Part shown: piece after piece, positions 40,801-51,760 of the stretch
Position numbering within the stretch: position 1 is the first letter of the stretch
Layout of the letters: the number at the start of each line of letters is the position of its first letter
Source: Chrysomallon squamiferum
Lineage: Eukaryota; Mollusca; Gastropoda; Neomphalida; Peltospiridae
Assembly: GCA_012295275.1 (NCBI GenBank)
Contig: CM022673.1
Span: 7,949,811 to 8,013,810 of the forward strand
Length of the DNA: 64,000 nt
Direction of reading: 5' to 3'
The notes under the pieces: generated by a model
The model's database searches: none
What the model was told of the DNA's origin: nothing
What the model saw: the letters and a program-made list of their open reading frames with translations, nothing else
Position numbers and translations under genes: made by a program

Positions 40801-42492
40801 AAATAAAAAAACTAGTTCACTTATTATTTCAGACTAATATTAATATACCTACATTGATATTTAAAATATTAATATGTATTTTATTTTTGCCTCGTGTTTA
40901 TTATATTTTATCATTGATTTAGGTCATTCTGCAAAGTTAATGCTGGTAAAGGAACAGAAAAAGTATAAGAAAAAGGGAAATAAAGTTTCTGCAGGCAGAT
41001 TGTTGGAAGCATTTTCAACAAAGTTACAGGTATACATCCTTTTGTGATTTACAAATATTAATCCAAATTCTTATTTTTAAAACATTTAATGATGAAAAAG
41101 AAGTAATTACATTTAAATAAATAAACAAGTAAATGTTAAAAAGGGGGGAAATGGTAACCCTTATGACTAATCCAGATTCTTTTTTTAATCTCTGTCAGTA
41201 AAGATTACCTATATAAGGTATACAAAATTTATAATTAGGTCGTTGGGTTTTTATGACAATAAGTGTATTTTAATTAATTAAATGATCTATATTATGGTCT
41301 CATTTGTTTTTCAGGTTTTCACTTTCTTGAGAACTATTATTCTAAGAGTTGTTCCTGTTGAATTCTTTGGTTCCAAAAACAATAGAAACATTATCATGAA
41401 AAGTATCCTTGATTAAAACTTCTCTGAAATTTTTGACAAATGAACATTTAAAATATTGAAAAATATTGAATATATGAATGAATTAATTTTATTTTAAGAA
41501 AAAATGATAACAAATTTTTTTTATTTTAATAGACCTAACTCAGTAATTTTCCTTAATTGTGACAGAATTAAAAATCTTTATATCTTGTGGAAAATATGAC
41601 AAGTTTTGTCTTGGCCAAATTATGACTGGATTAAAGGTATTTAAAGATTATTTAAGGATTTATATTGTTTATTAAAATATATATATATAACCTTGTTGTA
41701 AATGTTTTTGTAAAATGCCAACAGTGCATTTAAAACATTGAATCATTACAATTTATATATTTTTAATAATAATAATATTAAACTGTACTTTTTTGGTACT
41801 TATAGAATATTTTATTGTATTATTTATTTATTATTTTTTTCAGGTTAAGTCTTGCAAATGGCTGAAAGCAGTTTTGGGTCATTCAGCTAAGGTTGAAAAA
41901 CTGTCTCAGTTTACTTGGTGGCTCTTTGATGATTTCATTAGAGCGCTTCTGATGGTAAGCTGCGCCAAATTAAATAATACCCATTCCAACAAGTGCTCCA
42001 AAATTAATGCTTCAAATATTTTGACATGGAAATTTTGACTATGAAAACAATATGCTTTAGAAATGAAATTGTGATTAATATAAACCTTTATTTTTTTTAA
42101 CTTTCACTAAATAACTATAAATTTCACATCCTGATATTTTAAAAAATACATATTTATGTTTTTGTATACGTCTCTGTGTTTGTATATACAAAATTTGACA
42201 TTATATTTCACTTCATTATAACTTAGTTGAATTTGATTCACATTTGTATATATATATATATATATTATAATGTTTTAAAATGATTTGAATTACTTCACAG
42301 GCCTACTTCTACATCACTGACACAACAACATACAGAAATCGTTTGTTTTACTACAGAAAAAATATCTGGCAAATTCTACACATGAGAGGTCTTCAGGGTA
42401 AGTTCAGTTTTTTACAATGTTGTTTTCTGTTGATGGTTATTAATATTTAACTTTTGTTTTATGCAAGACCAAATTATAAAATAATAATGGAG

Positions 42493-42532
<40 letters not shown>

Positions 42533-43753
42533 GATACTCTTTAATTATTACTGAATTTGTTTGGTCTTTAATTATTTTTCCATCTTTTGTGTTTTCATTT
42601 CTTTTTCTGTATCTATGTATGCATAAGGCTACTTGTTTGCATTTGTGTGTTTTCAACAAAAATTTATGAGAAAAGACAACTAAATATGTGTGATTTTTAA
42701 TTTTTCAGACCTCATGAAAAAGAAAATGCTTCAGATGATTCCAGAGGTAGATATAATATTTAATTTAAAAAATATTGTTACAATTTATAATGTGCATATA
42801 AATGTGAATTGATATAAAATACAACATCCTGTAATGTAACAACATAATATACAAACAGTACAATATAATACAAAATAATATAAATATTAATTTAAATTTT
42901 AATAATCCACTATGATTGTAGGCAAAAGGGAGGGAACTGCTAAATTCTGAGTGTTGTCTTGGTTTGTCTTATCTGAGGTTCCTACCAAAATGTGGATCAC
43001 TGCGGCCTATTATAAACATGGGAAGACGAAGTGTGACTGGAACAAAGAAGGTATATAGTATTATATAACATCATCAGTTAGAAAGTTTGTCATTCATTAT
43101 AAACACATAGAACTTTTCATCTGATTGTACAATATATTAATTTGTTAATATTTCTATTAGTTTTAATTTCTATTTAAAAGTAATAAAAGGCATTCATCAA
43201 TAAAAAAAATTCACAAATATATTTTTTTATGAATAAGAGGTTTATTAAAATATATGTATTTTCAAAATGCAAATATGATATGGATTTATTTATTTATTTT
43301 ATTTCCAGAACATTATTATGATTTTATTTTTTTTGCTATTTATTTTTGTCATTGTCTGATTGGTGGTTTTCCAAATATATTATCAATGCAATATTTTTCA
43401 GTTTGTGGAACATGACTGTAAATTAATTATAAAATTTTTTCTTTTAGACCCTATCAATTAACCAGCAGCTGTTGACATTACTGCATGCTCTCAAGTATCA
43501 TGTGGTAGGTGAATCAAATGTAACAAAAATAAAAACAACATAATCATAATGTTTTTATATTTTATTTTTTTCTATCAATGTTTCATTAACATAGAAAAGA
43601 CGTTTTAAACTAATGTTGTTATAATTCAATCAGGTGATTTTATAATGAAAGTATAAAACTAAACTAGTAGTCATTTGCATTGTTTGCAATAAGACTGCTA
43701 GTAAACAATATCTTTGTACTCTTTTTCATAAAAAGAATTTAGCCTCTTTTTAT

Positions 43754-43818
<65 letters not shown>

Positions 43819-46800
43819 TTATACAGTTGGTTCATTTATAAAATTTAAAAATTCAAATACATAGTTCAAACCTTGTATGATGAAACAAGGCAGTTATTTG
43901 TGCCAGAAACATTAAATTTCAATTTCCATTCTTAATTATTTTTTGTTTTGTTTTTTAAGCTTAAATGCAGATACAAAATAATAAAGCAATAATTTAACTT
44001 TAGAATTTCTCAATGCATGTAACTCATTTTTTTTTTTCCTGTTTAAACTTCTGCTATCATGAATACATGTTGAAATATTTTTTAAATTTATTTAAATATT
44101 TTTTTATTAAATATTTTATTGTGATGTTTATAGACAGATGATCCCAGCATTATAGGATCCTCTATGTTTGGGTTAGATGATGTGTACCAGGCCTGGATTA
44201 AGTTTTTAGAGTACAGAAATTTGAAAAAAGATAAAAGGTAAATCTTTATTTAAACTGACATCATTTTTTTCTTCACTTCATTGCACAGCTTAATTATTAT
44301 TATAAATACAAAATGTAATTTCATACTTCTATATTTAAAAAGCCATGAGAAATGTTTAGCTTATAAATTTCAAATTCGGTCTCTGTACAAGATTTTCTTT
44401 TTGAATTTGTGGTCACTTTTAATTTGGTTGTGGCCTTTTAAGATCTGAGTTCACTGTTTTTTTATTGTTTGAAAAGCTGATGTGAATTTCTCTGTAGGAG
44501 TTTGTACTTTGTGAAGACTGACATAACTGGTTGTTTTGACTCTATTAAGCAGGAAAAGTTATATGAAATCATTGCTGACATTCTGGAAAAGGTTAGTGTA
44601 ATAATTAAAAGCCTCCAAAATTTAAAACCTGATATTCATATTTAAAAAATTATGTATTCAGTCTGCACATACATGTGTTTTTTTATTCTGTTTGTGTAAA
44701 TTTCTGTATTAAAATGATTTTTAAAACTAACACTTTTTAACATAAATTCATGATGGAATAAATTATTTTCTGAAATAAAGTTCAACATATGAAAACAGTT
44801 TGAGATGCGGTCTGGTACATACTGGAGGAATCAGTCAATCAGTACATGTGATTTATTTTATGAAAATAGTTAAACCACTTTTAGGCCATGTGTGATGATT
44901 ACTCATTGAAACATATCATGAATAATTTTATTAAATTTTAAATAAATTAATGTAACATATATATATTTTTTTATCAATCATGCACTTTGATTCAATAAGG
45001 ATGTATTTATTAAACTGTTTATGTTCACTTACCTAGAACACATCTGAGGAGTATGTGACAAGAAGATTTGCCAGTGTTGTTTTCACTGGTAACAGACTGA
45101 AGAGATGGTTTCACAGGGACACTAACACTCTCTTCACACACCAGCCTGATTTCTTTCACTTTACCAAGAAAAGAATCACAGAAGAGAGTCTTAGAAACAT
45201 CATTCTTGTAGACCAGGTGTGTGTAAATAATTTTAAAATAGATAGTTTGTTTTCTATACTAAATACTAGTTAAAATTTAAGATTCATGTGTTGTGCCCAT
45301 AAAGGCATCCATTAACAGCTGCTAAAATTACCTATGTACCACCTCCCTCGATGTCTCTGTCTGTGTGAAATCTCCAGTGTTACCTTTCTGCTTTGTTTCT
45401 GCTTTGTTTCTGGGTTGTTGTTTTTTTTTTCCATTGCCCTTTTCTCTATGCTTTTATATTTTTTCAGTTTTTTTCCTGTTTTTCAGTTAATGTTTACAAT
45501 AATGCTTACAAATCTAACTTAAACCTTCAGTTTCAGTGCTCATTATTCAAGACATTTTATGCAGTTAATCATTAACAGATACATAAAACCCATAAATTTT
45601 ATATATGTTGCTGGTTGAAGATATCTAAACATTACATACTGATAAATATAAATGGAAAAGTATTTACATATTATTTTCCTCTGACTAAAATATGTATGTG
45701 TCTATATATATATATATATATATTATGTTTCTGTGATATTTTATGATCTAGTGTTTCTACCTCTTCATCCATTAACAAAACTGTATTCTCTTTGAATTTG
45801 TTAGAAACAAATTAATAAAACAAATTTATTTATGTATTTATTTTCAGGTTGTAAATCAACATGATACTACAAACAACTTACTGAAGATATTGCGATCTCA
45901 CCTTTTCAACAATATTATTAAGGTATTAATTTTTTACAATATATGTCATTTATCAGTGAATGTGTGTGTGTGTGTTTATATTGTTTATGAAATTATATTC
46001 AGCATGTAAATTTGGTTTGTTTTACAAATTAGCTAAACATAAACCATTTTGGAATTTTTTTTTTTTCATATCATTCATTTTTGGGACACCACATTTTAGA
46101 AACCAGAACAAAACCAGAAATAGCATTACATGAAGAATTTAAATTTGAGATTATTAATTCAAAATAGATTATAATATCTACAGGTTGGAAAACAGTTCTA
46201 CTTGCAACATGTTGGTATCAGCCAAGGTTCAGTGCTGTCCACAATGTTGTGTAACTTATACTACGGACACATGGAGAGACAGACAATGGATGTAGCCGAT
46301 GATGAACTTCTGATGAGGATGGTTGATGATTTCCTATTTATAACTCCTTATAAAGAAAGAGCAGAAAAGTTTTTAAATGACATGCTTGAAGGTATTAAGA
46401 AATAGTTTAATTTTTAATTTTTTGTTAGTTAATTTAATACAGTAGGAGTAAGCTGAAGCTGCATTGCTAGAATTCTGACTTGAGATATAATGGTGTGGAA
46501 GATGAGATCTCCTTAATGCTATTTACTGTTCCAGACAGTGTCCTGTTATTGTTTTATCTAACGATTTGTTTAAGAAGTTTACATAACCAGAATTTCTTAA
46601 GATGTAGTGAAATGTAAAAGTGGTAGAAGCAATAACACTGGAAGAAGGATTTTATTATTAGTGAAAAAACTGAATTAGACTAATAAAATAATCACTTTGG
46701 AAAAAAAAAATGTGGAGTAAGTGTGGTACTTAGATTTGGATATTTTTTTAAATATATAGATTTTATTTTTCATTTTTTTTATGATATTTTTTTAAAATTT

Positions 46801-47170
46801 CCTTTATATAATCATTATTTTTGACAAAAAAAGAGAGGAAAAAACAAGAAATGAAATGAAAAAAAAATAATTGTTTTTTGTTTTTAAGGAAATGAAGAAT
46901 ACAATTGCAGAACAAATATTAATAAAATGCTCACAAATTTTCATGCTAGTGATTGCAACAAAGGAGAAATTCCATCTGTTAAAAAATCAGGTACAGATAA
47001 TTTATTATTCATCCTTTTTATTAGTAGTGTATTATTGTCTTCACACCAAAACATTATTTATTAATATGAAGTAATAGCATAGTAATAGTAAGTAGCATTA
47101 ATTTTGTAATACTAACATGATGATGATGATGATGATGATAATAACAATAATAGTAGTAGTAGTAGTAGTG

Positions 47171-47241
<71 letters not shown>

Positions 47242-48628
47242 TGTAACAGCAGCAGCAGTGGAGATAGTATAAGTAATACTAGTAATGGTGGTAGCAATAT
47301 CAGTAGACTAATTACAGTATCGAATTAATTTTAGAAAAAGAATTATAAAGAATCAATTATTTGATTCAAAGTGACAGATCACATATTTGACTGCTGAATA
47401 AGATTGGTGTTTTTTTTCAGAACCTCTTCCTTGGTGTGGTTTGCTCATCAACACAGAGACACTAGAAACATCTGTAGATTATTCCAGATATGCTGGGCTT
47501 AGTAAGTTAGTTATATTTGAAAAAAAAATTAAAATTTCCCTGTTGTAGAATTAATAAAAAAAACCCTGTTTTTTTTGGAATCTGGTGTTAAAAAGGTGTA
47601 AAAATTGGATTTTACAGCTTTAAATAATATAAATGAGTAATTCTTCAAAAATTTCCTAACTCTTTTGCTCAAATTGATCCATCCTTCAGTATTTATAACC
47701 CATTTTGAAATTATTATATTTAGCTTCTGTAAAAGATAATAAATTCATGAAGTTAGTCCTAAAAGTAAAAAAAAAGCAAGAAAAAAATTGTTCTACAATA
47801 TTACACATACAGAATACACAGCTGACTAATTTTTATGTTCCTTGAATCCAGGTATTACTGACACAATAACCTTTGACCTTGCTCATCAGCCAGGTATGGC
47901 CATGAAAAATAAATTGCTGAAGTAAGTAGGTTTCAGACTTTAATGTAAATAGCAGCAAACATCCATTGGTTGGATGATCATTTGCTTAAAAAGAGAATGT
48001 CACAAATCAGCCATTTTTATTATTTTATTTGAGACATTTTCCATTTCCACCAGTGATGAATTAAAAGCTGTGATATTTTAAGGATTAATTTATTTTCTCT
48101 CTGCATTAAATATTATTAATAATTACAATATTACAAACTGCTTTTTAAATTCCCTGATCCTGCATAAAGAGAGCATAAACTAATTTAAAATCACATATGT
48201 CAAATATTAAAGATAAATTATATATTTTACCTGAACAAAATAAAAATAAAATAATATAGTAATTCTTGTGTATTTTAGCTCACTTAGGCCCAAATGCCAT
48301 GGGATATTTTTTGATTCCAAAGTGAGTGAATATAAATTTTTATCTTTCCTGTAAAAAGAATATTACTAAATAAAAATAACCACAAAAAAAAAAAAAAAAT
48401 AAAAAAAAAAAAAAAAATTAATAAAATAAAATAAATAATAATAAATTAATTAAAAAAAAAAAAAATCTATTCATTATATTAGGAAGGTTCGTTTATTTTT
48501 ATGTTGGTGAAAAAATTACACTTTCAAGTAGTTGCCCTAACTCTAATTTGTATAAAAAGTATAAAATAAGATTAATAATTTTAGTTAATAATATTTTCAG
48601 TTTTATTTGTCTTAAAAAGAAACATTTT

Positions 48629-48659
<31 letters not shown>

Positions 48660-50492
48660 CTTTATGGTTTGGCCAAATGAATAGTTCTAAAAATTAAATT
48701 GGTTGCTATGGGTAAAACTATGTGTTAAATAATCAAACAGTTCTTGCTATACCAAGTCACCATTGTTTTCTGAATATATGATGATAAATAAACATGACAT
48801 TGTTGCTATGGTTTCAGATCAACAGTGAGGAGATGATTGTTATTAATGTGTACAAACTGATGCAGTTGACAGCACACAAGTTTCATGCCTACTTGATGCA
48901 TTTCCATTCATCTCAAAGGTCCTCCAGCAATACACAGTTTTTTCTAGGTATGTCAGTGTAATAAATGTACACAAAGAAAAAGACACATTTAAAAAAAACT
49001 TAACCCAACTGAATAAGCAAAGTATTTAATATTCCTAAATTTTTATTTTATCTTATATATGAATATTTAAAAAATATATATATTTATATATATCCATGGC
49101 ATGCACACACAAATAAGATCACAAAACTATATAAAAAACAACAACATTAGTATACAAAGAAATATTTATAACTTAAATAGCATAAGAGTAAATAAACCTA
49201 AAAATAAATTATTTCATATAACATAAATTATATTTAGTGTATAATTTGCTCATGTACAGATAATAAACTTATATGGATTTTGTTTCAGACATGATTTTGG
49301 CTTTGTCCTCACATCTGTATTCTCAGTCTACTGAAAAAATGACTGATAGACAGGCAAGTTTCAAAGTTGGGTTTCATTTTCATTCCGATTTTTTATCTAT
49401 TCGTTTTATCAGTATATGCAACAAGCTAAAATGAATTTAAATATGTTAGTGGACATTTAGTCATAATGTTTAATTTGCTGTTCATTTAATTATGTATGGC
49501 ATGTAAGTCTTCATTATAATTTGTTTTCTATTACAGGAAGGGTTTAGTGGAAAGGTTTTTCCTTTATCACTCAATACAGTCAAATGGTAAGATAAAATTT
49601 AATATTGTGTGTGTGTGTGTGTGCATGTGCATATATGTATGTATGTCTATGTATATATTTATGTATATGTATGTATATATGTATATATATGTGTATGTGT
49701 ATGTATGTATTTATGTATATATGTATATATATATTTATGTATATGTATATATATGTATATCTGTGTATATATATATATGTATATATATGTATGTATATCT
49801 ATGTGTGTGTATATATATATATTAACAAATTATAGCACCTTAGCTGTTAAAAATATTTTGTGTATTCTTTCTGATTTGTACAGTTAATTTTTTTTATATA
49901 TATCAGCCTTTAGGTATAATTTAAATTTTTATTTTTTAAGGTTGACTCTTGAAGCTTTTTTGTCAAAGCTGAAACAACATCACTCAGTGCACAGCACACT
50001 CATCAAAGTACTGCAAGATATCAAGAGAGGTCTAAACAAAAAACTGGTAAGTAGTTGAATAGATAGTATCTTTCTGCCAAGTAATTTCAAGTGCTGACCT
50101 AAGGAAAGAAGGAAGGGTACACTGCTTTTTGCTTCTTTTTACTGAAACACATTTCCCCCTTTACTGGTATCTTAATATGATTCTGTATATTTCTGACACG
50201 TTAATTTTATCTAAAATTTGTTTTTGTTGTATTAATCTGGAAGCATTATGTTTTATATGGTATTTATATGAAATAGAAATTAAAGTTTAGTAGTTTTTAA
50301 ATTGAATATGTTCAAGCAGTTATTCCATTACTGAATGGTTTTTATAAAATACATTCTAAAATGGGTGCTGATCAGCTGTTTCAATAAGTGTGTTTTGTTT
50401 TGTAGAAGCAAGACAGGATTTTAGCTTTACATGAAGTAACTAGACAAAGCTCACATGACTTTGACCAAATACTGCTGAAATATTGCAGATGA
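33857..50492 (+). CDS. TERT: telomerase reverse transcriptase, 5' end incomplete
   Basis: TERT copies the telomerase RNA template to extend chromosome ends. Supported exons: 33857-33975, 34435-34555, 35052-35102, 35422-35534, 36039-36124, 36441-37299, 37737-37806, 38155-39696, 40003-40217, 40923-41029, 41315-41402, 41566-41636, 41844-41954, 42301-42397, 42709-42746, 42922-43050, 43448-43504, 44134-44237, 44498-44591, 45037-45216, 45848-45922, 46184-46391, 46889-46990, 47421-47501, 47852-47921, 48279-48321, 48818-48947, 49289-49353, 49537-49586, 49941-50046, 50406-50492. These make about 1,750 codons. TEN, RNA-binding, RT and C-terminal domains are all present, with motif A and motif C aspartates intact. 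About ten N-terminal residues are missing. A weak candidate start is ATG at 33631 with donor at 33649. Intron phases close except at 37806/38155 and inside 38155-39696. Confidence 0.95.
36561..37299 (+). other. TERT: TERT post-TEN disordered linker
   Basis: The rest of the 859-nt exon (36441-37299) is one open frame rich in Ser, Lys, Asn, Asp and Glu. It has no family similarity and includes a basic cluster near its end (VKKRKRKRKKKSS at about 37222-37260) that could act as a nuclear localisation signal. Linkers here vary in length among TERTs. This one is about 240 residues. Confidence 0.7.
37737..42397 (+). other. TERT: TERT RNA-binding domain with ~450-residue insert
   Basis: The CP-type block FLYNKNPEKVSISH (exon 37737-37806) and LNRLNADELFRHIF (38160 on) align with the start of the TRBD. 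The next conserved piece, DVLALLKKMISNHGKCPH then LLNHYCPDG, appears only at about 39655-40040. The intervening ~450 residues are Ser/Asn/Asp-rich with no recognisable fold, and vertebrate TERT has only a few tens of residues there. QVFTFLRTIILRVVP, FISCGKYDKFCLGQIMTGLK, and AYFYITDTTTYRNRLFYYRK (T motif) follow in order. The insert contains three frame changes (see findings). Confidence 0.8.
41403..41565 (+). other. TERT: U12-type intron in TERT
   Basis: The donor GTATCCTT (41403-41410) is an exact match to the minor-spliceosome 5' site RTATCCTT. A perfect UUCCUURAY branch site, TTCCTTAAT, lies at 41549-41557, with its branch A nine bases before the end of the terminal CAG. The two flanking exons join in phase to give NIIMKKLKIFISCGK of the RNA-binding domain. 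The other TERT introns I read have ordinary U2-type sites. Confidence 0.85.
42922..47501 (+). other. TERT: TERT reverse-transcriptase motifs 1-E
   Basis: Motifs in order: 1 and 2 in YLRFLPKCGSLRPIINM (exon 42922-43050); A in YFVKTDITGCFDSI (44498-44591), with the first catalytic Asp; the insertion-in-fingers region across 45037-45922; B' in HVGISQGSVLSTMLCNLYYG (46184-46391); C in MRMVDDFLFITP of the same exon, with the paired Asp; D in NINKMLTNF (46889-46990), with the conserved Lys; and E in LPWCGLLINTETLE (47421-47501). All residues needed for two-metal catalysis are present. Confidence 0.93.
47118..47240. repeat. (ATG)n/(AGT)n microsatellite in TERT intron
   Basis: Six GATs are followed by mixed AAT and then about 30 AGT/GTA triplets. 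The apparent poly-Leu open frame on the minus strand is a by-product of this repeat. Confidence 0.95.
49354..49536 (+). other. TERT: GC-AG intron in TERT
   Basis: The donor reads GACAG|gcaagt at 49353/49354, the typical strong GC-AG context, and the acceptor is TTACAG at 49531-49536. Joining 49289-49353 to 49537-49586 keeps the phase (DRQ then EGFSGKVFPLS). No GT donor nearby would do so. Confidence 0.8.
49600..49820. repeat. (TG)n(TATG)n compound repeat in TERT intron
   Basis: About 220 bp of TG, TATG, TATATG and TA units between the TERT exons ending at 49586 and starting at 49941. It is open in all three plus frames, which shows it is repeat, not gene. Confidence 0.95.
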
Positions 50493-51760
50493 AAGGTCTG
50501 CCTTGTTCAACTGTTATTAGTCATACAAATAAAACAGCCATGTTTGTTTTTTATTTATATTTTGTATGTAACAGAGGTTGCTGACCAAAGACAGATGTAA
50601 CTAAAGCTGTGATCTATATTTATTTTAATATGTCTGTACGAAAGTGCTGCTTTTGGCTAAAGTAGACCATAAACAAGTGGTATTATAAAAAAGTTGTTTT
50701 GGTCTGAAACTATCAGTTATCTCTGTTTATGGAATGGGTTTCCCTGTTTGAAAAATTATTCTATTACTGATACCTAATAGTCATTAGTACAAATAATTAA
50801 ATATTTTCAAATGTTAACTATTTCTCCTAAGAATGGTATGTCTGGGAAAAGAAACCTTTAAGATGTCAACTCCAAATGATGTCTTTTTTTGTTGTTGTTT
50901 ATTTGTTTCAAATACAAATTTATGTTGACAAGTATTGTACATTGTGTGTCATTTGGTTTTTTTTGTTGTTACAGATAAAACATTAGTTTTATTTATTGGA
51001 AAAATAATAATAATAATACAAACACTGATTAATTTACAATAGTTTAATTTGTTACCAGAACAATCACCATATTTTCTTAAGCCAGTCATTGATATAATAG
51101 AGTAAAAAAAAAGGATACAGCTGTCTCTACATTTGACCTTATTAATTTTTTTTTTCAGCAAAAATGCTTAAGTCTTTGAATTGTAGAAACATATTGGAGA
51201 AATATTTAAGTCAATTATCAAAGCATTTATAACTGTGAAATTGTTTTGAATGATATACAGCAATGAAATGTTTAAAAGTAACATAAATTTGTTTTATATA
51301 CAAAGATTATTTATTATTAATTCTCAAATGTCAATTATTGTTTTCTACTCATATGTTTATTTATAAAATTGTTTATAAATCTATTAAGAACTTTACTGTC
51401 CAATATTAACTATTTTAGTAACAAAAGTAAAACGAAATATAAATATATATTTTATTTCTACTTTATTTATGAACAATGAAATAAATGTTTGCAGTAAATA
51501 TCTATTATATTTGAAGCGAATGTTTTAAAAAGAATTATACATATGTTTTATATTTTTCCACTTTATCTATGAATAATGAAAATAAAGTTTTGTCAGTGCT
51601 TCCTTCCTGTGTTTGTGTTATATGTTGTAGATTGGACAAATAGTCGTGTCAAAATGTACAGTAAGGCTAAATCTGTAATTTGGGTTCTTATCACAGAAAC
51701 CTGAATTAACAAGTTTGTTGAGAGAAATGCAAGTCAGTTTTGCACAGAGTTTTAACCACG
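50493..51760. other. TERT/ARPC2 tail-to-tail intergenic region
   Basis: About 1.27 kb between two converging genes, without coding signal. It holds both 3' UTRs and a diverged direct repeat: a block containing CTTTATTTATGAACAATGAA at about 51460-51479 is echoed at about 51560-51579. Minus-strand AATAAA copies near 51450-51467 could serve ARPC2. Confidence 0.55.
50528..50533 (+). terminator. poly(A) signal of TERT
   Basis: AATAAA 36 bp after the TERT stop codon, the first such hexamer downstream. Position suggests a very short 3' UTR, although later signals are possible. Confidence 0.5.

Larger units (their letters stand above)
47852..50492 (+). other. TERT: TERT C-terminal extension (thumb)
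   Basis: Seven exons encode the telomerase thumb. Recognisable pieces are LRPKCHGIFFDSKINS, the NVYKLMQLTAHKFHAYLMHF helix, SLNTVKWLTLEAFLSKLKQH, and the last residues HDFDQILLKYCR before TGA at 50490-50492. This matches the usual animal CTE end. One intron here uses a GC donor. Confidence 0.88.

Noticed and set aside
46184-46391. RT motifs (QGS...VDDF) as a LINE or Penelope-type retroelement
   Set aside because: The TEN domain, CP and T motifs, insertion in fingers and the telomerase C-terminal extension flank them in order, spread over more than 30 exons. This is host TERT, not a transposon.
47112-47297. Poly-Leu open frame on the minus strand
   Set aside because: It is an (AGT)n repeat within a TERT intron.
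49547-49887. Three overlapping Tyr/Val/Cys/Met-rich open frames
   Set aside because: A (TG)/(TATG) compound microsatellite is open in all frames. Only 49537-49586 is a TERT exon.
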